DNA of 53,907 nucleotides from a virus, in IMG/VR virus record IMGVR_UViG_3300046713_000242, positions 1 through 53,907 of that record; one strand, written 5' to 3'. The translations under genes were made by a program, and so were the position numbers. Below the pieces are notes generated by a model. It ran no database searches. It saw nothing but the letters and a program-made list of their open reading frames with translations, and was not told the DNA's origin. Of this stretch, positions 37,355-46,109 are shown piece by piece; position 1 is the stretch's first letter; the number at the start of each line of letters is the position of its first letter.

Positions 37355-38433
37355 GCGACGTTCCCGGCTGCGTCCACAGCCTTGACGCGAAGGAAGGGCC
37401 CAGGGTTGGTTAGCGGCCAGCCGCCATCGCGCTGCACCACGAACGTCCACCGCCCATCCATGCCGACCACGGGGCCCGTGCTGCTGCCATAGAAGGCGCG
37501 GAACTGTTGGCCGTCGTAAACAGGCTCTTCGAGCCCTGGCAGGTAGCAATTGATCATGGCGAACTTCACGGCGCTCGCCGCATCGCCTACCACCACTTGG
37601 ATCGCGGTGCCCTGGTTGATCGGGGTCATCACCACGGGCAGCGTCGAGACCGTCGGCGGGGTCGTGTCTGGTGGCGGCAGCGGCGGCGCGCCGATACGCA
37701 CGAACTGCACGCCTACGAGATAGGTCAAGGTCGTGTTCGATAGGCCGTCGTTGATCCCGAAGAAAAGCCCCGGGTTCGATCGAGCGCCGACCGCGGCCGC
37801 GTTGCCCACCGTCAGCACGCCCGGCTTGGCGGTGAGGTCGCTCGCCGGCATCCCGCTCGAAGTGCGCTGCTCGCTGGTGGCGATGTCGTAGCCGGCGCAA
37901 AAGCCGTTGTAGACGCCCGCAACCCACTGCACGTTGGTGATCAGCCCCGCTGCGCTCGCCCCGACCGCCAAGGACGCCGCGCCCAGCTTGAAGCTCATGG
38001 AGCTTGAGGCGGACCCTGATCCCGACGGGCCCGTCATATAGTCCTTTGCCCGCTGCGCAGCGCGCAGCCCTACGCCGTCGTTTGTCGTGTCGACGATCCC
38101 AACCAGCGGATCAACGACGTTGCCTGGCATGTTGAAGCGCGCGCGCACGAGCATCGGGATCGCCGCGTCGTAGCCAGGCACTTGCGAGAAAGGCAGAAAC
38201 CAGTGCGGAAAGTTGAGGTCGCCGTTACTGCCGATGATCGCGCTACCAGGCCCAGACGTGCGGCGGATCGAGAGCCCGGACCCGTTCACGAGGTTGCGTG
38301 TGTAGACCTGGCTGCTCACCGAAAGGCTGCCTTTGGCGTACCACGTGAGCCCATCGATCGTGTACGCGCCGCTCGCCGTGCAGGTCTGGTTAGCCTGCGC
38401 CGACAGATCGACCGTGTAGAGGACCGTGCTCAC
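37351..38433 (-). CDS. Lectin/Ig-like baseplate or tail protein
   Basis: 360 residues from GTG 38433. The N-terminal 250 residues are a beta-sandwich-like region with IDGLTWYAKGSLSVSSQVYT, FPHWFLPFSQVPGYDAAIPM and GITN-type loops. A PPLPPPDTTPPTV linker follows, and a C-terminal Ig-like domain with RWTFVVQRDGGWPLTNPGPF. Position between the spike and W-like genes suggests a baseplate decoration or carbohydrate-binding protein. Confidence 0.55.
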   Translation of the reverse strand: MSTVLYTVDLSAQANQTCTASGAYTIDGLTWYAKGSLSVSSQVYTRNLVNGSGLSIRRTSGPGSAIIGSNGDLNFPHWFLPFSQVPGYDAAIPMLVRARFNMPGNVVDPLVGIVDTTNDGVGLRAAQRAKDYMTGPSGSGSASSSMSFKLGAASLAVGASAAGLITNVQWVAGVYNGFCAGYDIATSEQRTSSGMPASDLTAKPGVLTVGNAAAVGARSNPGLFFGINDGLSNTTLTYLVGVQFVRIGAPPLPPPDTTPPTVSTLPVVMTPINQGTAIQVVVGDAASAVKFAMINCYLPGLEEPVYDGQQFRAFYGSSTGPVVGMDGRWTFVVQRDGGWPLTNPGPFLRVKAVDAAGNVA

Positions 38434-38439
38434 GGTGTG

Positions 38440-39249
38440 TTACGCGCCTCCGCCCGCGTAGGCCGCCACGATGTGCCACGTGTCGACGCCATCGCTTTGG
38501 AAGATCGTGGACTGGCCGACCGCCGAAAACACGTAGGTCGCTGAGCCTGCGATGGTGTCGCCGCCCGTTGCGGCCACGATCGGCGTGCCGCTTGTGGAGA
38601 GCGCCGCCACCTGGCCGTTGGCGGAAGCCGCGGCAGAGGGCAGCGAGATCGTGTGCCCGCCGTTCATCAGCACGTGTTGGCCGTACGAGGCTACGTAGTT
38701 GGCGCTCTTCTCATCGGTGAATGCGAGCCCGCCACCACCGCCATTGAACCGGAAGATCAACGTAGCGAACTCGAGCCACCAAGAGACGGTGCGGCCGTCC
38801 ACCCAAGGCCCCGACGCCTCGGCCTGGTTGAAGTCGGTGCGCGCGACCTCGGTGGGCCCGTTCTTGAACAGGGCTGCATCCGGCACGCCCTTTTCGTTCG
38901 GCGCGGGAATGCGGATCGCTGTCGGGCTCTGCTTCACCGCCCAGACCTTGATCGAACGATCTTCGCCCGGCGTGCCCTCATCGGTGATGAGCTCGATCAG
39001 CCAAGAGCCATACACGCCCGGGTCAGGCGAGAAGCTGTACGCGCCGATCCCGTCGGGCTGCAAGCTCGCGACGCTGGTGGTGTCGGGAGTTGGCAAGAGC
39101 CCCACCCAGACGAAGCGAAAGCGGAATGTATCGACGTGATCGAGGCTGGTGAGCGTCACCAGCGAACCGTCAGCGAGCCCGTCGTCTCGTGCCATTCCGG
39201 CCACGCCCGCCGGCGTGCCCACCTGGTCGATCTGCATGATCGCGCTCAT
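38440..39249 (-). CDS. Tail structural protein, unknown
   Basis: 269 residues from ATG 39249 (AGGGGG about 9 nt upstream). Beta-rich: VDTFRFRFVWVGLLPTPDTT, YGSWLIELITDEGTPGEDRS, and a C-terminal Gly/Ala jelly-roll-like repeat region with HVLMNGGHTISLP, ATYVFSAVGQSTIFQ and DTWHIVAAY. The end looks like a fibre knob or capping domain. In the baseplate cluster. Confidence 0.55.
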   Translation of the reverse strand: MSAIMQIDQVGTPAGVAGMARDDGLADGSLVTLTSLDHVDTFRFRFVWVGLLPTPDTTSVASLQPDGIGAYSFSPDPGVYGSWLIELITDEGTPGEDRSIKVWAVKQSPTAIRIPAPNEKGVPDAALFKNGPTEVARTDFNQAEASGPWVDGRTVSWWLEFATLIFRFNGGGGGLAFTDEKSANYVASYGQHVLMNGGHTISLPSAAASANGQVAALSTSGTPIVAATGGDTIAGSATYVFSAVGQSTIFQSDGVDTWHIVAAYAGGGA

Positions 39250-39258
39250 CCGGTCCCC

Positions 39259-39996
39259 CTACTCACCTTTGATCTTAGTCGACAGGGCTTGGCCCTCGAC
39301 CAAGGTAGCCTTGAACGTCGAGATCGCCGATCGCCAAGTCGCGAGCGACGGCGTCAGCGCATCGAAGAACGCTTTGAGCGGCGCGAGCGGCCCGATGCAG
39401 GCAGAGCTCGCCGCCGTGCTCGCAATCTGCACCGTGTTCGCCATGGTGTCGGTGCTGTCGAGGAAGGTCTTCAGCGCGGTCGTGAAGTCGTTCCCACGCA
39501 CGAAAGCCTGCGTCGGCTCGGCCTCGACCAGCTTGATCACGGGCGCCACCAGGCGCACGGCCTTGAGCTCGATATTTGCCTCATGATCGGGTGCGCCCAG
39601 CAGGAAACTCGAGCCGAACACGTTCGCGACAGACTGCCCGGCCACTGTCGTCGCCGGCTTCGTTTCTGGGCCGATCGCCACCGCCACAATCTGCGGGTCG
39701 ACGTTTAGATCGCCCTCGGGGATGGTCACCACCACCACCGCGCCCACCTTCAGGGGCGCGCTCTGGATCATGCCGGCCCATCCAAAGCTTGGGCACACCG
39801 AGCACGGCACGTCGGTTTCGCCGGCCAACGGGCCGCCCACGATGTCGACCGCGGCTAGCATGCCGCTCTCGGCATCGAAGGCAACATCGGTCACCTTCGC
39901 AAAGCAAACCCACACACGTGGATCAGAGCCGGGCCCGCTCGCTGTCTGCTTGAGCCGGTTCGGGTCGATGCCTTTGAGGGGGCGTTGCCGTCGCAC
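39259..39996 (-). CDS. Baseplate spike (gpV/gp5-like) protein
   Basis: 245 residues from GTG 39996. Residues about 25-110 are beta-rich (VWVCFAKVTDVAFDAESG, PLKVGAVVVVTIPEGDLNVD, PQIVAVAIG), consistent with the OB-fold of the contractile-tail spike. Repeated strand regions follow, and a C-terminal helical part (TALKTFLDSTDTMANTVQIA). It follows the hub gene, the usual order. No lysozyme domain is seen, so it should only puncture. Confidence 0.6.
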   Translation of the reverse strand: MRRQRPLKGIDPNRLKQTASGPGSDPRVWVCFAKVTDVAFDAESGMLAAVDIVGGPLAGETDVPCSVCPSFGWAGMIQSAPLKVGAVVVVTIPEGDLNVDPQIVAVAIGPETKPATTVAGQSVANVFGSSFLLGAPDHEANIELKAVRLVAPVIKLVEAEPTQAFVRGNDFTTALKTFLDSTDTMANTVQIASTAASSACIGPLAPLKAFFDALTPSLATWRSAISTFKATLVEGQALSTKIKGE

Positions 39997-40005
39997 GGGG
40001 CGAGG

Positions 40006-41967
40006 TTACTGCGAAAAGGGCGCGCCCGGATCTGATTGCAGCTGCTCTTGGGTCTGGGCCGAGAAGCGTTCGTCGGCCGCCTGGGAGGCGCTGGCCGGCT
40101 GCTGGCTCATGTTTGCGGCCGCCTGGGCGTCTGCAGTGCGCCGGGCCGCTGACTTGGCCGCCAGGCGCTTCGAGGCGGGCCCGCTCTGCCCCTGGGTGCG
40201 CGCGTTCGCCTCGGGACTCGGCCCCGCCTTGATGTCGTCCGCACGCGTCGCGTCGTCGCGCACCACCACGTAATTTTGGAAGTCCACGTCGATGCTCAGC
40301 CCCTCTTCGTGGTCGAAGGCGAGCCGCACTCCCTGCACGCGGAACACGGTCTGCTGGTTGGTGGTGTCGAGCAACGCGGCATACGTCACCGCGACGTTCC
40401 GCTTGAAGCCCGCCGCGATCAGGCGCTGGACGCGATCCGAAGCGCTCATGCCCTGAAGCTCGGTCACACGGTCCGCCAACACGCCCTGTTTGCGCGCGTC
40501 GATCAGGATGCGGATCGGCTTGCCCGCCTTCAGATCGAGTAGGTCGGCATTGAGGAAGTCCACGCCGAACGAGCTCGGATCGGCGGTTGTAAACGACCCT
40601 TCGAGCTCCTGACGTGCCGTTTCTTCGTAGATGCCGCGCGCGATCGAGCGCAGGCGCTCGAAGTCGGCCACGTTCGAGACCACCATCACGTGAATGGGGT
40701 TGTCGGGGTTCGAGCCGCTCGGGGTCACGCGCGCGGCGCGATCAGGGGTCTTCGGGAAGTCGTTCAGGCCAATGATCGCGGTCTCATAGCCAGGGCTCGC
40801 AGGGTAGCGCGCGGCGTAGGTCAGTTGCTTGTCTTGCTGGTAGCAGCGCACCTCGACGGTGGGATTCTTGAAGCCCGTCAGGTTTCGCGAGAACTTCAGC
40901 CGCTCGATGTTGCGCCCCCACACCATGGCGGGCGCGGACGGGTCTTTCCCGTAGAGCGTGCGCGCGTAGGTGATGTGGAGCCCGTAAGCCTCGACCACCG
41001 GGATCACGCCGCACGCAATGCAGACGTCGGTGATGTAGTCCCAGACGTTCCCCTTCTCGCCCACCCGCTGGAAGCGCTTGTGGCCTTTCTTCCCCACGAG
41101 CTTTTTCTTGCGCGCCGCGGCGTTCGACGGGATAGGGCCGTCCTCGCCATCGCCGAAGCGCACGGGGATCCCGCGCAGCGCCGGAAAGCTGTTGAGTAGC
41201 CCCTGGATCCCCATCTCGATCGGGGCGCCCATGTCGAGCTCGGCTTCCTTGGGCAGCGGCGTGTCGCGGATCAACGACATGGCATCCTCGGCCCGCCCCT
41301 GGACAAAGGCGCCATCGTCACCGAACTCGATATTCCATTCGGTGATGAAGCCAAAGAACCGTGTCTGCGCCTGGAAGCCGTCCGGGTCTTCGACAACGCT
41401 CAGGCGCGAGCCGTCGTCGCGCGTGATCCCGTGCATGCCCGCGTCGAAGTCGAGCGGCTCGACCACGCCCATGGTGAGCTCGATCGCCGCCGAGCGCATG
41501 AAGTTCGGGTGAAAGGGCGCCTCGTAGTAGTTGAGCGTGAAGCTCGCCTTATCGAGCGTGCGGAAGCCCGCGCGCTGCACCTCTGCGCGCAGCACCGGGA
41601 TCCCACCGATCGTGGTGAGCGATAGCTGGTCGGGCGCGGGTCCGTGCACCGCCTCGGGCGTTTTCTCGAGCCCAGCTGAGAGCCGCTGCGCCGACTTGAG
41701 CGACGCGCGCGCCTTGCCGATCTCGGTATCGAGCTCGGTTGAGCTCTGGGCGGCCTGCTGCTGCATCTTGACCAGCGTGGCGAGCTCGCGCCGACGCTTG
41801 TTCACCACCGCGCTGGCGTTCGACTCCTTCGTGTTCGAAGAGAGCATCACGCCGCTTTTGCGTGCCGTCGAGAGCGGCTGAAGCTCACGAAGCAGCGCGG
41901 CTGTGGAGCCGCCTTCGTCAAGGCGGATAGCGAGGCGTAGCGAGGCGCTTGGGCGGTAGCTGGGCAT
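40006..41967 (-). CDS. Baseplate hub protein, gpD/gp27-like
   Basis: 653 residues from ATG 41967 (TGATG overlap). An N-terminal helical extension (ELATLVKMQQQAAQSSTELD) precedes a beta domain (VLRAEVQRAGFRTLDKASFT, FFGFITEWNIEFGDDGAFVQ). A middle part with GNVWDYITDVCIACGVIPVV leads to a gpD-type section (GRNIERLKFSRNLTGFKNPT, VRCYQQDKQLTYAARY) and a disordered Ala/Gln-rich C-terminus. Together with the spike it should form the tail tip. Confidence 0.65.
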   Translation of the reverse strand: MPSYRPSASLRLAIRLDEGGSTAALLRELQPLSTARKSGVMLSSNTKESNASAVVNKRRRELATLVKMQQQAAQSSTELDTEIGKARASLKSAQRLSAGLEKTPEAVHGPAPDQLSLTTIGGIPVLRAEVQRAGFRTLDKASFTLNYYEAPFHPNFMRSAAIELTMGVVEPLDFDAGMHGITRDDGSRLSVVEDPDGFQAQTRFFGFITEWNIEFGDDGAFVQGRAEDAMSLIRDTPLPKEAELDMGAPIEMGIQGLLNSFPALRGIPVRFGDGEDGPIPSNAAARKKKLVGKKGHKRFQRVGEKGNVWDYITDVCIACGVIPVVEAYGLHITYARTLYGKDPSAPAMVWGRNIERLKFSRNLTGFKNPTVEVRCYQQDKQLTYAARYPASPGYETAIIGLNDFPKTPDRAARVTPSGSNPDNPIHVMVVSNVADFERLRSIARGIYEETARQELEGSFTTADPSSFGVDFLNADLLDLKAGKPIRILIDARKQGVLADRVTELQGMSASDRVQRLIAAGFKRNVAVTYAALLDTTNQQTVFRVQGVRLAFDHEEGLSIDVDFQNYVVVRDDATRADDIKAGPSPEANARTQGQSGPASKRLAAKSAARRTADAQAAANMSQQPASASQAADERFSAQTQEQLQSDPGAPFSQ

Positions 41968-42221
41968 CAGTCCTCAACCAGGCTGGGCAAGAGCTCTTTG
42001 CGGCGGATCCGTTCCGAGATGATGCGGCAGATCATGCGCGTGCTCACGTCCTGTGCGGCCAGCGCGCGGTGTGCTTGCTCGAGCTCGCGCACCTCACGAC
42101 TGCCCTTCTGGAAGTGCGGATCGCAGAACGACCAGCCGAGAAACACAGCGTTCCATGTGATCAGCGTGACGTAGGCTGCCCTGGCGCCGCACACGTCGCA
42201 GGTGTCGCTGACCTTGAGCAT
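41967..42221 (-). CDS. Small zinc-finger protein in the tail cluster
   Basis: 84 residues from ATG 42221. CDVCGARAAYVTL near residue 8, then CDPHF near 33, make a C-x2-C ... C-x2-H site. Helices follow (REVRELEQAHRALAAQDVST). It is coupled to the hub gene by a TGATG overlap. A small zinc protein among tail genes is unusual; the role is unknown. Confidence 0.55.
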   Translation of the reverse strand: MLKVSDTCDVCGARAAYVTLITWNAVFLGWSFCDPHFQKGSREVRELEQAHRALAAQDVSTRMICRIISERIRRKELLPSLVED

Positions 42222-42223
42222 GC

Positions 42224-43360
42224 TCAGGTCACGCCGGTAAGACCGGGCGCAGGGGGGATGATCACCTGCGTGCCAGGCGGTATCGATGAGCTGTCGAACC
42301 CGTTCGCGTCGGCGATCAATTGCCATGCGTCCGCGTTGCCATATTCCTGTTGGGCCAGCACGCGCAGGCTGCCGCTGCCGTCCATCGTGACGATACGCAA
42401 CGCGTCTGGCTCGGCGCGCGACTCAAGGCTTTGCGCCGCCTGGTTGACGCTGTCGCGCAAGATGCCGGCGAACGTGCCCACGTCACGCTTGAAGGCTTCC
42501 ATCGTGAAGATCCCGGCGACGCCATCGTCGGTCATCGCCACCGTGTAGCCGTTCTCGAGCACCTCGGTCAGCAGCTGGCCCACCAGGAATGCGACGCTTG
42601 TGGCCGCCCCGCGGATGCCCTGCACCACGCGTGTCGGGAGCGTGATCGCATTGGCCAGCACGCGGCACTTCGTGAGCACGTCGTCGACCTGCGTCTGGAT
42701 CTGGTCGATCAGCGAGAAGATGCGCGCCTCGTAGCTCAGGATCGTATCGATCGGGTCGAACGCCACCAGGTCGGAAAGCTGGCTCATGGCGCTCTCGATC
42801 TTGTTCGGGTCGAGCGTCTGCAGCGTGGTCTGCTCGGGGGGCTGCGTGCCGTCGCTGTGCCACTCGAACTCGAGCGACCAAGGCTGGTCTTCAGTGCGAT
42901 CGGGGCTGGGCGTGAACCTCTTCACGATCCCGAAGCGCCGGAACATCGACCACTGCACTTCGAGATCTGAGCCGGAAAGGATCAGCTCGTTGATGATCCC
43001 CACCATCGCCTCGGCCGTCGTGGGCTGAGGAAAGCCGCGCACGGTCACGGCGGCCTGCCCGGTAGACGGGTCGGGCTGCAAGTACTTGTCCCGCCATATG
43101 CCGGTGAACGTGGTGGGATCGAACGTCGGGCCAAAGAGCTGCTGCGTGCCGATCGGATTGCCCGTGTAGTAGGTGACGCGCGAGCGTTGCGAGATCCCAA
43201 ACTCAGGCCCACGGAAGGGCAGCGCGCGGCCGCGCAGCACCACCTGCCGCTTTTGCCCGGTGAGCTCGGTGATGATCACGGGCGCGCCTTCGTTGGGCAC
43301 GTATGGACTCAGGCCGCCCGGTGGGCTGATGACTTCTCGGAATGCGCTCGCGATCGTCAA
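42224..43360 (-). CDS. LysM-containing baseplate protein
   Basis: 378 residues from TTG 43360, with a strong AGGAGG Shine-Dalgarno a few bases upstream, which supports this unusual start. The C-terminal 50 residues carry a LysM-like domain (LRVLAQQEYGNADAWQLIAD, then NGFDSSSIPPGTQVIIPPAP). Such LysM proteins connect tape measure and baseplate hub in contractile tails. Residues 1-200 are beta-rich and the middle is helical (DPIDTILSYEARIFSLIDQI). Confidence 0.7.
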   Translation of the reverse strand: MTIASAFREVISPPGGLSPYVPNEGAPVIITELTGQKRQVVLRGRALPFRGPEFGISQRSRVTYYTGNPIGTQQLFGPTFDPTTFTGIWRDKYLQPDPSTGQAAVTVRGFPQPTTAEAMVGIINELILSGSDLEVQWSMFRRFGIVKRFTPSPDRTEDQPWSLEFEWHSDGTQPPEQTTLQTLDPNKIESAMSQLSDLVAFDPIDTILSYEARIFSLIDQIQTQVDDVLTKCRVLANAITLPTRVVQGIRGAATSVAFLVGQLLTEVLENGYTVAMTDDGVAGIFTMEAFKRDVGTFAGILRDSVNQAAQSLESRAEPDALRIVTMDGSGSLRVLAQQEYGNADAWQLIADANGFDSSSIPPGTQVIIPPAPGLTGVT

Positions 43361-43368
43361 GGGACCTC

Positions 43369-45303
43369 CTACCGCGTGAAGTCAGGCACGAGCGCCGAAG
43401 CGATTCGCTTGCTCGCGCCCTCGTTGATGGCCTCGACCGTCTGATCCCATACCCGGTCCGGGTCGGCATCGCGGAAGTCTTGCTTGACCTCGATCTTCGA
43501 GCCGCGGAAGTCGTTGATCGTGGTCTTCTTGGCCTTACCCTTGTTGCTCTCTTCGGCCATGTTGAGGATGCTTTCATCCTCGCCCTTCTGCTTCGAGAAC
43601 TTGGCGAAGTTGGCGCCGAACGCGTCCATGAAGCCATCAAAGAAGCCCGCGCTGGATTCCTCGCCCTTCTCTTTGGGCTTGTTCACGCCGTAGCCGATGT
43701 CGAGCACGCCGCCGAAGAACTTGGCGATCCCGGCGAACGTCTTGCCGATCACATCGGACAGCCACTCGAGCCCCTTGCCGAGGTACTCGAAGATCAGCAC
43801 CCAGCCGCCGATGATGAACCGGAACGCCGGCCACAGAAGCCGCGCGAAGGACAGCACGATCCCGAGCACGCTCGTAAAGGCGATCAGCAGGATGCCGCCC
43901 ACCACCTTCGCCAGCGGCCAGATCACGCTCAGGATCGACTTGAGCAGCGTCCAGAGCGTGCCGAAAATGTCTTGGATGAACATCCCCACGGGCGCCGCGA
44001 AGATCAGCACCGCGTCCCACTGATCCACGATCACGCCGATCGCACCGGCCAGGATGGTGAGCGGCAGGATCACCGCCTGGAAGCCCGCGCCGATCGCGAA
44101 CAGGTCTTTGACGACCTCGGCAATGGGCGCCAGGGCGGCGCCCAGCTTCGCATTGATCGCGCCCATGCCCGCGCCCGCGAGCGAGCCGCCCACGGCGGCA
44201 GAGCCCACCTTGTTGACCAGGTATGCCGCGCCGACCGCCTTGGCCGTGGGCGCGAACTTTTGCGCCTTGCCCAGCGCGAAGCCGCCCCACGATTTCATTT
44301 CGTTCCAGGTGCGCTGCATGCGCTCAGCGATCTCTTCCCAGTGCGTGAGGAAGTACTCCGTCGCGTTGCCGATCGCCTGGTACATCGGCTCGAGCCACGC
44401 GCCCACCATGTCGCCGGCGGTCGTGAGCAGCGCGAGGATCCGCTCTTGGTTCTTCTGGAAGATGCCCACCATGCGCACGAGCATCTTGCGGAAGCCTTCG
44501 AGCGGACCCGCCATGAAGTTCGAGCGGAAGCGCTGCATGAAGTCGACGAACGAGCTCGTGATACCGGGTAGCGTCTTCTCAAAGGCGGCCGCGGCAGGCG
44601 CAAAGCCCTGCAGCGCCTCCTTCATCCGCTCGATCCGCTTCTCGGGTAGAAGCGCGTTCCAGGCCTTGGCGTCCTCTTTGATGCGCCCGGTGGCGCGCAG
44701 CATGCGGAAGAGCAGCACGTCTGTGCCGGCGGCCCCCGTCGTCATTTGGTTGATGTCGCGCGCGGCTTGCTTGAAGTCGACGCCGAGCACCGAGGCCGCC
44801 GCCACCGTGTCGTTGGTCACCTGGCGGATGCCGCTCAGCTTCTCGCCCGCGCCCGCGAGCGGGCCCACGATGCTCGAGTAAATGCCGAACATCTCTTGCG
44901 ACGTCGCCACACTCTTGAGGGCGTCGTCTTGCAGCTGGCGGAAGATGGCGCCGCCCAGGATGCCGGCTTTGTTCATGCGCTCGGCGCCGTCAGAGATCCC
45001 CTGATACATGGGCTGCGTCGCCGCGAGCACGGCGGCGAGACTGGTCTTCTGCGTGTCGAGCGCGGTGGCGTATTCGAACGACGCGCCGACCAGCCCACGG
45101 ATCCCACTCGTCAGCGTGCGCACGCCCAGGTAGGCGCCAGCAAAGCCGAGCGTACCCTTCAGGAGAGCGCTGATTCCGCTTCCTGCGACGTGCGCCTGCT
45201 TCTGGACGCCGAGCAGGCCCCGTACAAGGCCCCCCACGCCCTGGGAGGCGGTGAGGGCCTTGACGTCGATCTTGGCCTCTACGTCGTATGTTTCGTCGGC
45301 CAC
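43369..45303 (-). CDS. Tape measure protein
   Basis: 644 residues from GTG 45303. N-terminal helices (DVEAKIDVKALTASQGVGGL), Ala/Gly-rich helical repeats and strong hydrophobic segments at about 360-520 (AGAIGVIVDQWDAVLIFAA, VVGGILLIAFTSVLGIVLSF), then a charged C-terminus (KQKGEDESILNMAEESNKGK). It sits just after the frameshifted chaperone pair, the fixed position of this gene in tailed phages. It should set tail length and fill the tube before injection. Confidence 0.85.
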   Translation of the reverse strand: MADETYDVEAKIDVKALTASQGVGGLVRGLLGVQKQAHVAGSGISALLKGTLGFAGAYLGVRTLTSGIRGLVGASFEYATALDTQKTSLAAVLAATQPMYQGISDGAERMNKAGILGGAIFRQLQDDALKSVATSQEMFGIYSSIVGPLAGAGEKLSGIRQVTNDTVAAASVLGVDFKQAARDINQMTTGAAGTDVLLFRMLRATGRIKEDAKAWNALLPEKRIERMKEALQGFAPAAAAFEKTLPGITSSFVDFMQRFRSNFMAGPLEGFRKMLVRMVGIFQKNQERILALLTTAGDMVGAWLEPMYQAIGNATEYFLTHWEEIAERMQRTWNEMKSWGGFALGKAQKFAPTAKAVGAAYLVNKVGSAAVGGSLAGAGMGAINAKLGAALAPIAEVVKDLFAIGAGFQAVILPLTILAGAIGVIVDQWDAVLIFAAPVGMFIQDIFGTLWTLLKSILSVIWPLAKVVGGILLIAFTSVLGIVLSFARLLWPAFRFIIGGWVLIFEYLGKGLEWLSDVIGKTFAGIAKFFGGVLDIGYGVNKPKEKGEESSAGFFDGFMDAFGANFAKFSKQKGEDESILNMAEESNKGKAKKTTINDFRGSKIEVKQDFRDADPDRVWDQTVEAINEGASKRIASALVPDFTR

Positions 45304-45315
45304 AGAGAGGTCACC

Positions 45316-46007
45316 TCACGTCGGGGTCTTGTTCTCTTCGGCCACGATATCACTGAGCGCTCGGTGAAACCGCCGCATGAAGCGCATATCCCAGTCCATC
45401 GACTCTTCCGGCGAGGTGTTGCCGTAGCGCGCTACATACGCCACGCGAGCAAAGAGCGCGTCCTCCCAGCGGCTACAGATCCACTTGTCCTTGGCCATCT
45501 GGCAGAAGAAGCCGAAGTAAATCCCGAGCCGGTCCGCCTGCGTCAGATTAGGACGGCGGACTCTTCGAATTTTTTTGTCGCTTCCTCGCCGGGATTGTTC
45601 ATCTCTTTCCACTTGAGCATGACCAGGTTTCGCCCGGTGAACCCGAGCGCGTCCCAGAGCGCATCACGCGACAGATCCATGTCGCTGAGCGGCTCGCCGT
45701 TCAGGCTCACCAGGCAGGCCTTTACGAGCTCGAACCCGAGCCGGATGCCATCACCCTCGGCACGCGAGATCGCCGCGTACTCGTCGGAACTCGAAGGTGA
45801 CGTGAGGATCAGCGTGAAAGGCTCGTCGAAAATGCCATTCTCGCAAATCTCGGGGGCGATCGTGAGCTTGAAGCGGCGCCGGCGGATCTTGCCGCCCTGG
45901 CCTCCCTGATCCGTGGTCGTGCGCGCGAGCAGGCGCGCGATGGCGCCCCCAGTCGGTTTGGCAGGCGCTTCCTTGAGCATGTCCTGAATGGGCTCGATGG
46001 GTTCCAT
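45316..46007 (-). CDS. Tail assembly chaperone GT product (-1 frameshift)
   Basis: 230 residues if ribosomes slip -1 on the A-AAA-AAA heptamer (45576-45570). The first 146 residues come from the G frame; the next codon after the slip starts at 45570 and the following 84 residues (IRRVRRPNLTQADRLGIYFG...) come from the -1 frame. The -1 frame's own first codons lie before the slip site without a good start. Expected low-ratio product, as in lambda G/GT. Chaperones bind the tape measure. Confidence 0.75.
45543..46007 (-). CDS. Tail assembly chaperone G product
   Basis: 154 residues from ATG 46007, with AAGGA 8 nt upstream. An acidic/helical start, then KIRRRRFKLTIAPEICENGI, a beta domain and helices (IRLGFELVKACLVSLNGEPL, DALWDALGFTGRNLVMLKWK), ending EEATKKFEESAVLI. 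The codons ACA-AAA-AAA-TTC carry the slip site. Its position between the tube and tape-measure genes is diagnostic. Confidence 0.75.
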   Translation of the reverse strand: MEPIEPIQDMLKEAPAKPTGGAIARLLARTTTDQGGQGGKIRRRRFKLTIAPEICENGIFDEPFTLILTSPSSSDEYAAISRAEGDGIRLGFELVKACLVSLNGEPLSDMDLSRDALWDALGFTGRNLVMLKWKEMNNPGEEATKKFEESAVLI

Positions 46008-46036
46008 GTGATTTGTCCTTCGTGTGGGCGAGACGT

Positions 46037-46081
46037 GAAAACGCCTCGGCCCGGTGGTTATACCGGAGCCGAGGCGTTTTC
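46037..46081 (-). terminator. Attenuator-like hairpin between tube and chaperone genes
   Basis: AAAACGCCTCGGC (46038-46050) pairs with GCCGAGGCGTTTT (46068-46080), closed by a G-C pair (46037/46081) and with an inner CCGGT/ACCGG stem. On the minus strand it is followed by only TTTTC, a short U-tract, so termination should be partial. That would give high sheath and tube but less chaperone and tape measure. It lies 30 nt before the chaperone ATG. Almost bidirectional in form. Confidence 0.7.
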
Positions 46082-46109
46082 GTGTCGCGCGCGGAAGACC
46101 CTTAGGGGG

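Noticed and set aside
43342-44571. Plus-strand ORF of 409 codons opposite the tape measure gene
   Set aside because: Typical antisense shadow rich in His, Arg, Glu and Asp; no supporting start or context.
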